Source of the DNA: CAVZLD01 sp963776055
GTDB lineage: Bacteria > Planctomycetota > Planctomycetia > Pirellulales > Pirellulaceae
Length of the DNA stretch: 64,000 nucleotides
Assembly (NCBI GenBank): GCA_963776055.1
Contig: CAVZLD010000013.1
Location: 496,001 to 560,000 of the forward strand
Direction: 5' to 3'
Shown here: positions 10,197 to 19,788 of the stretch, one piece after another
Layout of the letters: each line of letters starts with the position of its first letter
How positions within the stretch are numbered: position 1 is the stretch's first letter
Program-made: the position numbers and the translations under genes
The notes under the pieces: generated by a model
Database searches by the model: none
What the model was told of the DNA's origin: nothing
The model's input: the letters and a program-made list of their open reading frames with translations, nothing else

Positions 10197-10337
10197 CCCT
10201 CAATCGTAGCGGACAGATCCGCCTCCCGGAAGAACTGCCCATCATCATCCCGTACCTCGACAGGGAGGCTGGCATTTTGCCGCAGATTCGGTTCAGATGC
10301 CAGAAAGAAATCTCCATCCGTTCGGGAGGATCGCGGG

Positions 10338-12427
10338 ATGAATGTCGGTCGATGCACACTTCTGTTCCTCGCGGCTGGATTCTTTGCCGGTCTCGGACCG
10401 GCCTCCTTCGGCGAAGAACAGCCGCCGAATTGGGACGCCTTGTTCGCGCAGCTGACAGCGCTCGACTGGGGCCAAAGCCTCGCCCCCCTGCAGCCGATCG
10501 AGCGTGCCGTTCAACAAGCCCAGGTTTCCGGCGAGCCCTCGCAGGCCACCATGCTGGAAGAGCGGCTCTTGAACGCGTTGCGTGACGCAGACCACCGAGC
10601 GGCGAAGGACTACATCTGTCGCCAGCTTGCGCGCATTGGAACGGCGGCGGCGGTACCCGAGCTGTCACAGCTGCTCGATGACGAACAGTTGGCACACCCG
10701 GCGCGCGTGGCGCTGGAGGCGATTCCCGACGAAACGGCCGTCACCGCGTTACGGTTGGCGCTGGAGCGAGTGGACGGGCGACGGCAGACGGGAATCATGC
10801 AGTCGCTCGGCACGCTGCGCGACGCGGATGCGGTGCCCCGGCTGGTCGAGTTATTGCGGGATGCGGATCCCGAAGTAGCCGCCGCGGCCGCGATGGCCCT
10901 GGGACGGATCGGCACGCACGAAGCCGCCCAATCGCTGGACACGTGGGACGAAACCAGCTCGGTCCCACGGGCGACTCGAATCGATGCGCGACGAATCGCT
11001 GCGGAACAGCAGCTTCCGCGGGGAGAGACCGGCGAGGTCGCCAAGCTCGCGCGGCGGTGGTCTTCCGTCGAGCCCACTCACGTTCGTGTCATGGCATTTC
11101 GGCTTCTGCTGGAGGCCGAACCGGCCGAGGCGGAAGCCCAGCTGGAAGGACGCTGGCCGGGGAGGATCGTTGGCTGCGGGCGGCCGCGGCGGATTGGGTC
11201 CGCGATCATGCAACCGCCGGCCAGGTGGAATCTCTCGCTGGGCAACTGGCCCACTTACCGCCCGCCGGGCAGGCTCGATTGCTGCCCGCGCTGGCCGCCA
11301 ACGAACGGTCGCCGGATGCGGTGCGCCGAGCTGCCCTCGAGGCGTTACGGCACACCGAACCACAGGTTCGTCGGGCGGCGGTCGAGTGTCTGCCAATCGT
11401 GGGCACAGCGGAGGACGTGCGCGTGCTGGCCGACTTAGCGAGTCGTTCCGAGAACTCCGCCGAAGAGCGAGATGCGGCGTTCCTGGCACTCTGTCGATTG
11501 CGCGCACCCGCAACGGATGCGTCGATTCGAACCCGCATCGAGGAAACCGCGGACGACGACCTGCAAAGCACGCTTTTTCGCAGCCTGGCGGAACGACGCT
11601 CCTTCCAATCCGTTCCCCTGCTCCTGACTGCCGCGGAGAACTCCGAGGGGAAACCGCGTCTCGCCGCGTTGCTGGCGTTGCAGCAGCTGGGCAACGAGCA
11701 GACGATTCCCGCGCTGTTGAGGCTGGTGCCGCAAACGCACCCCGGTCCGGAACGGGAAGCGGCCGATCGAGCCCTGTGGTTGGCCTGTCAGCGGATTTCT
11801 GAGCCCCCCCGGCGCACCGATTTGCTTCTCCAGGAAATATCCCGTTCCGACGCGGAAACGCGGTGTGCCCTACTGCCCACCTTAGGACGGCTCGGGGGTG
11901 AACCCGCCCTGCAGGCGATTCAAGCCGCGCTGCAGGACCCCGACCCGAAGATCCAGGAGGCGGCCATCCGGGCATTCGCGAACTGGCCGGATGCCTCCGT
12001 CGCCGACAAGTTGTTGCAGCTCGCCCGCGAAGCCCCCAATCCAACGCACCGCGTCTGGGCATTGCGCGGTTTTGCACGCGTCGTGCCGATCAAAGGTGCA
12101 CGCACGGACGTCGAGTCCGTACAACTGCTGTCCGAGGCGTTGTCGGTCGCCGAACGAGTGGAAGACCAGCAACTGGTTCTTTCCCGCCTTGCAACGGTAC
12201 GGATTCCCGAATCGCTTGCCGTCGTAATGCAGCAACTGGATCAGCCCACACTGGTCGACGCCGCCGCGGAGGCCGCCTATGAGCTGGCGAATGCGATGCG
12301 GCGCTCGCATCCGCAGGTGTCGCGTGCTGCGTTGGAAGAGATTCGACGACGAACGGATGACGCCACGCTACACGGTCGGATCGACCAGTTGCTGTGGTAC
12401 CTGTCCCGCCAAACTCCGGAGCCCTGA
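10338..12427 (+). CDS. Secreted HEAT-repeat protein (frameshifted)
   Basis: About 696 residues with a signal peptide (MNVGRCTLLFLAAGFFAGLGPASFGEE split by cleavage near residue 24), followed by many HEAT-like helical repeats such as VPRLVELLRDADPEVAAAAAMALG and LQAIQAALQDPDPKIQEAAIRAFA. It is probably a periplasmic or surface scaffold. Start is ATG 10338 behind a GGAGGA site. A single missing G in the run at about 11155-11162 (GRWPG to EDRWLRAAAADW) moves the frame; both halves carry the same repeat type. It ends three bases before the oxidoreductase gene, so it leads an operon with the Gfo/Idh/MocA, ThuA-TIM and sulfatase genes. Confidence 0.85.
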
Positions 12428-12429
12428 AG

Positions 12430-13809
12430 ATGGATCCCTCGCACTCATTCCGTTGCAGCCGGCGAGAGGTACTGCACCGCACAATCCTCGCCGGTGGGGC
12501 ACTGGCGGTGCCATCGTTTGTTCCGGCTGCGGCGCTCGGTCAAGCCACCGCCCCGGCAGCGAGTGACCGAATCACGCTCGGCTTCATCGGTGTCGGCGCG
12601 ATGGGAGCGGGGCATCTGTACCAGTTCCTGGCGCAACCCGAGGTACAGATCGTCGCCGTCTGCGATGTGGATCGCTGGCGAAGGGAAAACGCCTGTGCCG
12701 CCGTGGAATCCGCCTACGCCGAGAAGCGGAAGGACGGAACTTTCCACGGCTGCACGCCGTACCGCGACCTCCGCGAACTGTTGGCCCGCGACGATATCGA
12801 CGCCGTGGTGATCGCGACCGGCGACCGTTGGCACGTGCCCGCGGGCGTGCTGGCTGCCCGTGCGGGCAAGGACATCTACTGCGAGAAGCCGATCTCGCTG
12901 ACGATTCACGAGGCCCGCACGATGGCCCGGGTCGCGCGGCAGTACGGCTGCGTTTTCCAGACCGGCCTGCAGCAGCGTTCGATGCCCGAGTTTCGGCGCG
13001 CCTGCCAGTTGGTGCAGGACGGCCATCTCGGACGAATCCAAACCGTGTACGTCAGCAGCCCCGGGACGTCGGCTCACGTCAACCTGCCGGCGGAACCCAT
13101 CCCGGAATCGCTCGACTGGGACCTGTGGCTGGGCCCATCGCCCTGGCGCCCGTTCCACTCGCAGTTCCACCATTTGGGAAAACCGCGTCATGTGGTGCCG
13201 TGGAACTTCTGTCGCGACTTTGCGGGCGGTTCGCTGACGGCAAACGGCGTGCATGCTTTTGACATCGTCCAATGGGCGCTGCAGATGGATGACACCGGGC
13301 CGGTGGAGATCATTCCGCCGGAAACCGGGCGCGTGCCGGCACTGACTTACCGGTATGCGGGCGGTGAGCAACTCATCGTCGACCGGAAGCTGGATCCCGC
13401 CAAGTACGACATCCCGGAGGGCTGGGACGTGGACACCCCCATCGAGATGTTCGGGGCCCTGTTCGTCGGAACCGAAGGATGGATTCACGTGGGTCGTTTC
13501 GGCTATTTGCGTTCGCATCCCACGACGATCGTCGGCGTCGAAACGTATCCGAACAGTCATCCGGTCGACCGCCACCATCGCAACTGGCTCCATTGCATTC
13601 GTTCGCGCACGCGACCGGTCTGCGACGTAGCCAGCGGCGCGGCCGCGACGATTGTTTCACACCTCGGCTGCATCGCACACTGGACCGGGCGAGCCTTATC
13701 CTGGGACCCGGCGCGAGGAGTTTGCTGGGGACCGAGAGGCCAATCAATTGCGATCGCGGACGATGCGTGCCCCCTGGTGCGTCTAACCAAGAAAGGCAGC
13801 GGGCAATGA
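12430..13809 (+). CDS. Gfo/Idh/MocA-family oxidoreductase with Tat signal
   Basis: NAD(P)-dependent sugar or polyol oxidoreductase, 459 residues. A twin-arginine signal (CSRREVLHRTILAGGALAVP, residues 9-28) marks export in folded form with its cofactor. The Rossmann motif GFIGVGAMGAGH starts at residue 51, and the catalytic-type DIYCEKPISL block follows near residue 155. The remainder is the C-terminal alpha/beta domain with planctomycete-type signatures (NFCRDFAGGSLTANGVHAFD). The start three bases after the HEAT gene stop and an ATGA overlap with the ThuA gene (13806-13809) indicate coupled translation. Substrate unknown; sulfated-sugar breakdown fits the neighbours. Confidence 0.92.
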   Translation: MDPSHSFRCSRREVLHRTILAGGALAVPSFVPAAALGQATAPAASDRITLGFIGVGAMGAGHLYQFLAQPEVQIVAVCDVDRWRRENACAAVESAYAEKRKDGTFHGCTPYRDLRELLARDDIDAVVIATGDRWHVPAGVLAARAGKDIYCEKPISLTIHEARTMARVARQYGCVFQTGLQQRSMPEFRRACQLVQDGHLGRIQTVYVSSPGTSAHVNLPAEPIPESLDWDLWLGPSPWRPFHSQFHHLGKPRHVVPWNFCRDFAGGSLTANGVHAFDIVQWALQMDDTGPVEIIPPETGRVPALTYRYAGGEQLIVDRKLDPAKYDIPEGWDVDTPIEMFGALFVGTEGWIHVGRFGYLRSHPTTIVGVETYPNSHPVDRHHRNWLHCIRSRTRPVCDVASGAAATIVSHLGCIAHWTGRALSWDPARGVCWGPRGQSIAIADDACPLVRLTKKGSGQ

Positions 13810-15728
13810 ACCGGTCAGGCTCTGTCACGAAAAGCACGGGGGGTGCAGGCCCCACCGTTCCATCGCAACGGACCGTTTGTCGTGGTTTAACGTCGCCGCA
13901 GGACCGGGTCCGAGCCGAACCCCACCCCCGTAAGTGCGACCGCGGGCAGGGGCCGTCGCAGAGATCCCCGCGCAGCGCGTCGTTGCGTGTGGTGCTGCTG
14001 ACGACCGCCGTTTTGCTGAGCGGACTGGTCATCCCCGTTCGGTCGCAATCCGACGGCTCCTCTCCGACGGCCGCGGCCGCGGCGAATCTGACCACCGCGG
14101 ACCGAGCGTTGATCGATGAAGCGCTACCGAAGCAAGCCGTTGTCCCGCCCCGACAACCTCGGCGACTGTTGATCTACGATGCCAATGTGGGCTACCCCGG
14201 GCACCCGTCGCGATTCTCCGCCAATCACGCTTTTCAGCGGATGGGAGAAACCACCGGTGCATTCACGGCGGTCGTGTCCCGCGATCCCAAGGTTTTTGCA
14301 CCGGAATCCCTGCAACAGTTCGACGCGGTGTTTCTGAACAACACGGTCGGCAATTTGTTCGAGGATCCGGCGCTCCGAAAATCGCTCGCCGATTTCGTCT
14401 ACCGTGGCGGCGGTTTGCTGGGAGTCCATGGGACGACCGTGGCTTTCACGCGTTGGGAGGACGCAGCTCGTGACGACTGGCCAGAATTCGGTCGGATGTT
14501 GGGAGCGCGCGGTGCGGCGCACCGCGATTCCAACGAACAGGTTTACATCACACTGGACTCGCCCGATCACCCGCTCAACCAACCTTTCTCCCGCGAAGGG
14601 TTCTTCTATCGCGATGAGTTCTTTCGCGTCCACGATCCCTATTCGCGCAAGCGGCTACGAGTGTTGTTTCGAATCGATACGCACGCGCACCGATCTGGGG
14701 CAGGCCGACGGCCGACCGCCTGAACGGGCCGATCAGGATTACGCTCTCGCCTGGGTCCGCAGCTACGGTCGCGGACGGGTCTGTTACTGCACGATTGGGC
14801 ATCACCCCCGCGTCTTCCAGGACCCGACGATGCTGCAGTTCTACTGCGGAGCAACGCAGTTTGTGCTCGGCGATCTGTCCGCCCCCACGACGCCCAGCCA
14901 GCGTCTGACCCCAGCCGTGCTGCGTCAGGAACAACTCGGATGGCGTCTGGGAATCACAGCCTACACGTTCCACAAGTACACGATGTTGGAAACGATCGAC
15001 AAGACGGCCGCGCTGGGCATTTCCTACCTGGGCGGCCTGAACTTCCAGATGGTCAGCGCCGAGATCCCCAAACCGTTCAACTGCGAATTGACGGACGACG
15101 AGCTGCAACAGATTCGAACGCGGCTGGACTCCGCCGGGATCCGCTTGGTCACTTGCTTCTATGACCGCATTCCGGGCGATCCAGAAGGTTGTCGTCGGGT
15201 CTTTGAATTCGCCCGAAAGATGGGAATCGAAACGTTGATTTCCGAGCCGGATCGAGCGGCGCTGGACACAATCGAACGGTTTTGCGATGAGTACGACGTT
15301 CGGCTGGCGATCCACAATCACGATCGTCAGGCTTCGCCCGACTATTGGTCTCCGGAGGCGATTCTGCAGGTCTGTCAGGACCGGAGTCCTCGCGTCGGCG
15401 CCTGCCCGGATCTGGGCTACTGGCTGCGCAGCGGGATCGATCCGGTGCAAGGGATCCGCCTGCTGGGCCCGCGCTTGATCACGCTGCAGCTGCATGACCT
15501 GCATGCGCTGCACGCCGACGGTCACGACGTCCCTTGGGGAACCGGCGTGGGCGAACCGAGCTGGTTCTGCGAGAAATCCATCGTCAGGGCGTACAACCCA
15601 CGCTGTTCGGTTTGGAGTATTCTTATGACTGGTTGGATTCGCTCCCGGAGATCGCCGCCAGCCGAAAATTCTTCGACGATGTCTCTCGGCGGTTGCCCGA
15701 CTCCAGCGCGTCCCACTCCCCACCCTGA
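13806..15728 (+). CDS. ThuA-like domain fused to sugar-phosphate isomerase/epimerase TIM barrel (frameshifted)
   Basis: The N-terminal part has a hydrophobic segment (VVLLTTAVLLSGLVIPV, near residues 62-78) and then a ThuA/class-I-glutamine-amidotransferase-like fold (LLIYDANVGYPGHPSRFSAN, RGGGLLGVHGTT, PDHPLNQPF, YCTIGHHPRVFQD). The C-terminal part is a xylose-isomerase-like TIM barrel (LGITAYTFHKYT, AIHNHDRQ, ACPDLGYWLRSG, LQLHDLHALHADG), probably a sugar epimerase. Two indels split it, one at about 14665-14695 and one at about 15548, where a G is missing before the block RTELVLREIHRQG. The ATGA overlap with the oxidoreductase couples them. The export start is uncertain: the first ATG gives a 60-residue extension, and a TTG near 13982 would give a compact signal. 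Confidence 0.85.
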
Positions 15729-15759
15729 CCCGCTTTCACCACCCATTTTCCGGAAAGGC

Positions 15760-17261
15760 ATGGTTCCGATGCGATCTGCCCCATGGCTCCTGATGCTTGT
15801 GCTGTGCAGTGCGGCAGCCGCTGCCGATGCCCCGTCGTTGGCAGGAACACACCCGAACATTGTGCTGGTCATCACGGACGACCAAGGATTCGCGCCGGTC
15901 GGTCGACATGGTCATCCCTGGATTCAAACTCCCCACCTGGATCAGCTGCACGATGCCAGCGTGCGTTTTACTCGCTTCCTGGTGAGTCCCACGTGTGCGC
16001 CGACCCGATCGGCGCTGATGACCGGTCGACATCCGATGCGAAATGGCGTGACGCACACAATTCTGGAACGGGAGCGGATGACCTTGCAGGCGACGACGCT
16101 GCCCCAGGTCCTGCAGTCGGCGGGCTACACGACCGGAATCTTTGGGAAGTGGCACCTGGGCGACGAAGAACCGTACCAACCGGAGAACCGCGGCTTTGAC
16201 GAAACCTTTATCCATGGAGCCGGAGGGATCGGGCAAGCGTACGATTGCAGCTGTGCGGACGTTCCCAACAACAAGTACTTCGACCCGGTGATCCGCCACA
16301 ACGGATCGTTCGTGCAGACGCGCGGGTTTTGCACGGACGTGTTCTTCACCGCGGCGCTGGGCTGGATCCAATCCTGTCAGGCCGCGGACCGACCGTTCTT
16401 TGCGTACATCACGACGAATGCCCCCCACGCACCCTACCATGCGCCCCCGAAGAACACGCAGCGATTCACGCAGCAGGGCTTCAGCGCCGACGCGGCCGGG
16501 TTCTATGGCATGATTGAAAACATCGACGAGAATGTGGGGCGTCTGCTGGACAAACTGCAACAATGGCAGTTGCTGGATAAGACGCTGATCATCTTTATGT
16601 CGGATAACGGAATGGCCGGCGGCAGGCCTTGGAACAACGGAAAACCGCTTGGTCACGCCCCCGACGGAACACCGTTGCGACCCTACAACGCGGGCATGAA
16701 GGGCCTCAAGGGCAGCGCGGATGAAGGCGGTGTACGGGTTCCGTTCTATGTTCGCTGGGATCAGCACATCGTTCCCGGCCACGACATCGACCGACTGGCA
16801 GCGCACATCGACATTTTCCCCACGCTCGCCGCACTGGCCGACGTCGCCCTGCCCCACAACCAGGTGGAAGGCCGCAGCCTGCTGCCGCTGATCGAGAACC
16901 CACAGGCCGATTGGCCGGATCGGTTCCTGTTCACTCATCAAGGCCGCTGGCCGACCGGAGCGAATCCGGACGAATTCCAGTGGAAGCGATTTGCCGTGCG
17001 AAACCAGCGATTCCGATTCGTGGGCAACACGGAGCTCTTCGATCTGGAACAGGATCCGGGACAGACGACGAACGTGATCGCGGAGCATCCCGACCTCGTG
17101 GAGCAGATGCGGGCACAGCGTACGACCGGTGGTGGCGAGAAACGCGGCCGTTGATGGTCAACGAAGATGTGCCGATGTCCCCCACGCGACCGTACCACGT
17201 TTGGTTTCAACAGCAGCGGGAAACACGAGGCATACCCGACTGGCAACCGCCGGCACTGTGA
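15760..17261 (+). CDS. Cys-type sulfatase (frameshifted near the C-terminus)
   Basis: Secreted sulfatase, about 500 residues after frame repair. Signal peptide residues 1-22 (LLMLVLCSAAAAADA) are followed by NIVLVITDDQG with calcium-binding Asp40 and Asp41, and the formylglycine motif CAPTR with Cys79. Other blocks are GIFGKWHLGDEEPYQPENRG, FMSDNGMAGG and LKGSADEGGVRVP. The first reading frame stops at 17154, but one base is missing at about 17112; the following frame reads AYDRWWRETRPLMVNEDVP and ends at 17261, a tail typical of these enzymes. It lies 31 bases after the ThuA-TIM gene, with a GGAAAGG ribosome site, completing a four-gene sugar-modification operon. Confidence 0.92.
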
Positions 17262-17557
17262 TTGCGCGAACGCCGACACCGGGAGGGAAGAACGCACCGC
17301 GAAAGCTGCACCGGCGAAACGCATCCGGCCCGCGGGTCGCTACGATTCTTGTCGCCTGACCAGATTCTGGAGCGGGGTCGAGCGCGTCGCACGCGCCTCC
17401 TGAAGGTGCGCGTTTCGACCCATCCCACCCCGCAACGTAACCGAGGGAACACGTTAGATGCGTTAGGATGTGTCTCCCTCGCTGACGCTTCGGGTTAGGA
17501 TTTCCCGGGCTTTGCGCACAGCGGAAGAGGGGAAGTCGGGAAGTGCGCAACTTCAAA

Positions 17558-17642
17558 ACACGTGCCTGGGGCGTCTCGCCTCCCTGTCTGTTCGGAAGCA
17601 GCGTCGCCACGCACACTGCATGTCCGTGCAGCACACACCAGC
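17558..17642 (-). repeat. Dispersed intergenic repeat, copy 1
   Basis: Read on the minus strand this runs through GCACGGACATGCAGTGTGCG to CGAGACGCCCCAGGCACGTG. It aligns along its length, by eye roughly 70 percent identical, with stretches at 39224-39316 and 47162-47253. It lies downstream of the Cys-rich gene and in its sense direction. Confidence 0.6.
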
Positions 17643-17660
17643 GAAAAAGACGCAGCGTAA

Positions 17661-17690
17661 ATACAGAAAGGCCACCCACGCGGGGTGACC
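17661..17690 (-). terminator. Rho-independent terminator of the Cys-rich gene
   Basis: On the minus strand GGTCACCC pairs with GGGTGGCC (one G-U pair) around a five-base loop and is followed by TTTCTGT. It lies about 38 bases beyond the repaired stop codon at 17728. Confidence 0.75.
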
Positions 17691-17727
17691 TCTCTGTTTG
17701 CTCCAACTGAAGCTTGTTCAGTCGGCT

Positions 17728-18667
17728 TTAGCGACCATAGCGAATCACATGGCTGGCGTTGCGGACCCGCAGCTTCTTCGCGTTCTTGGCGGACGGATCC
17801 ACCGGAACCTCAGGAGCTGCCTCTTCCGTGGCCGGCGTCGGCTGCATCACGGCGGGAGCTTGCGGAGCCACAACCGTACCGGTGCAACAATCAGCCGCAC
17901 CGCAGGAAGGATCGCACACCATGGGCGATGCCACAGGCCGGTTCGCAGCAGCCCGCGTCGCAACCACTGTCACAGCACAGACCGTGTCTGTGCTTCTTCA
18001 TCAGGCGTCCCAGCAGGCCACCCTTGAATAGCTTGTGTCCACCGCAGCAACCGGCGGAATCACAACCGCTGTCGCAGCAGGCGTCCATCGCGCCGCAGGT
18101 CGGCTCGCAGCAGGCATCCGCCGCACCGCAAGCTGGCTCGCAACAGGCATCCGCCGCACCACAAGCTGGCTCGCAGCAACCCGCGTCGCAGCCCATCTTG
18201 CAGCTATGCCGCTTCAATAGACCCGACAACAGTCCGCCGCAGTGCTTCTTGCCAAGGCAACCAGCGGAATCACAACCGCTGTCGCAGCAGGCGTCCATCG
18301 CGCCGCAGGTCGGCTCGCAGCAGGCATCCGCCGCACCACAAGCTGGCTCGCAGCAACCTGCGTCGCAGCCCATCTTGCAGCTATGCCGCTTGAACAGACC
18401 GGACAGCAGTCCGCCGCAGTGTTTCTTGCCGAAACAACCAGCGGAATCGCATCCGGTGTCGCAGCAGGCATCCGCCGCGCCACAAGCTGGCTCACAGCAG
18501 GCATCCGCCGCTGGGCCACAGGCTGGCTCGCAGCAACCCGCGTCACAACAGCCACCGGAATGGTGTCCGCTCGCACCAAGCATTCGGTTGAGCACTTCAA
18601 ACCCGAAGCTCTGGGTCGACAGACCCATGGCGAGCACAAGAGTCCCGAGATACAGTTTCCACTTCAT
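17728..18667 (-). CDS. Secreted Cys-rich repeat protein (frameshifted near C-terminus)
   Basis: About 313 residues. A signal peptide (MKWKLYLGTLVLAMGLSTQS) starts at the ATG at 18667. The body is repeated Cys-rich blocks: GCDAGCCEPACGAADACC, CCEPTCGAMDACC and CDSGCDSAGC, alternating with basic spacers such as HSCKMG and KKHCGGLLSGLFKRH. Two long near-identical copies of this module are seen. The reading frame stops at 17891 after an indel near 17925-17935; the neighbouring frame continues CDPSCGAADCCTGTV and ends in a Pro/Ala-rich linker and ASHVIRYGR. Cysteine-rich surface proteins are known in planctomycetes, where disulfide-bonded walls have been described. A metal-binding role is an alternative. 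The gene has its own terminator. Confidence 0.85.
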
Positions 18668-19323
18668 CGACCGAGGTCTCCTTCGAATAAGAACGTGCAG
18701 GCTGTCGCTTCCCAAACAGTCAACACACAAACGTCTCACAAACGGGAACGGTTGAGCGTTGAACGAAGTCCGTTCAGGGAAAACGCTTCTGGGGGCGTGA
18801 ATGTAGGGGCAGGACTGTTGGGGAAGGTGGGTCGAAACCCGCAGTTCAGATCAACGGTCGCATCAGCTCCGGCCGAGCCACTCCTTGGCCCGTTTGAAAC
18901 GAACCGAATCTGCTGATGCTGCAATGTGCCCAATCGGGCACGGTAGATTCCTATACGACAGATACCGTATCGGCCCGTCGCGCAAAACTGCTTGAGGTTC
19001 TTGAAACACTTCAGTTCACTTGGTTCCCCTCGACTGTTGGGCAAATCCTGACACCATCGCAAGCTGGAGAACTGTTGCCGATTCTTCGGCCTTGCCCGTT
19101 GCGTGGCGCCAGGAATCGCACGCCGGCGACGGTCGGGGGAATCGCCGTAACGGCTTTTCCATGAACGTGTTGGCACAATCCTCAGCGGGTTGTGCATCCT
19201 CAGGTTCAGAAATTGAAGCAAGAACTGAGTGGTCGGTTGTCAGGCCGTTTGGTAAAGTATCCGGGTTGTACCGGTTGCCGATCAGTCACCGGCCGACTGG
19301 GAACCCGCGATTGGCCTCCTGCG
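18668..19323. other. Divergent intergenic region, 656 bases
   Basis: Lies between the Cys-rich gene (minus) and the cupin gene (plus). Small open frames here lack ribosome sites and family features. A short perfect hairpin GTGCCC-AATC-GGGCAC occurs at 18926-18941. I see no confident promoter boxes or gene. Confidence 0.45.
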
Positions 19324-19788
19324 ATGGATGACACACCTTCCGGAAGGACGAAGCCGGCGGCACGCCGCTGGGAAATTGTCGATTTCGAGAAGCTCCCGCT
19401 CGGTGCCATGCCCCTGTGGCTCGGCTCGGCGGGCTTTCGGCGACATCGAGGATTTTCCCGGCACTGTGCACGTGACGGAGATTTCCGCCGACGCCCGCAC
19501 ACACTTCCACAAACGACTCACCGAGACCTACTTCTTTTTGGAGTGCGATCCGGATGCGGCCCTGCAGTTGGACGGCGAGCTGGTGTCGGTCCATCCTGGG
19601 ATGTGTGTCCTGATCCGCCCCGGTGTACGACATCGCGCCGTGGGCAAAATGCGTGTATTGATTCTGGTCTACCCAAAATTCGATCCCGAGGATGAATGGT
19701 TTGACGACGAACTCTCAATCCAATCCGTAACGTCTTCCACGTTCGCCCCGAGCTCGCGCATTCTCGCCTTCCGGCCGGACTGGAATGA
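19324..19788 (+). CDS. Cupin-domain protein (frameshifted twice)
   Basis: Single-domain cupin of about 155 residues. Start ATG 19324 (MDDTPSGRTKPAARRWEIVDF). An indel near 19415 moves to the frame with VHVTEISADARTHFHKRLTETYFFLE, holding the metal-binding His-x-His and Glu, then PGMCVLIRPGVRHRAVG with the third His. A second indel near 19708 gives the tail TLNPIRNVFHVRPELAHS and a TGA at 19786-19788, which overlaps the ATG of the next gene (ATGA). That overlap is my reason for this end; the unshifted frame would run to 19960, deep into the next gene. Function (isomerase, dioxygenase or binding) cannot be told. Confidence 0.72.

Larger units (their letters stand above)
17262..17727. other. Convergent intergenic region
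   Basis: Lies between the sulfatase (plus) and the Cys-rich gene (minus). I see no gene. It holds a dispersed repeat copy and the intrinsic terminator of the Cys-rich gene, which are listed separately. The 17270-17500 stretch has no recognisable structure. Confidence 0.5.

Noticed and set aside
17685..18755. 356-codon plus-strand frame over the Cys-rich gene
   Set aside because: Its Gln/Ser/Pro repeats are the antisense of the Cys-rich repeats; the minus frame has a signal peptide, start and terminator.
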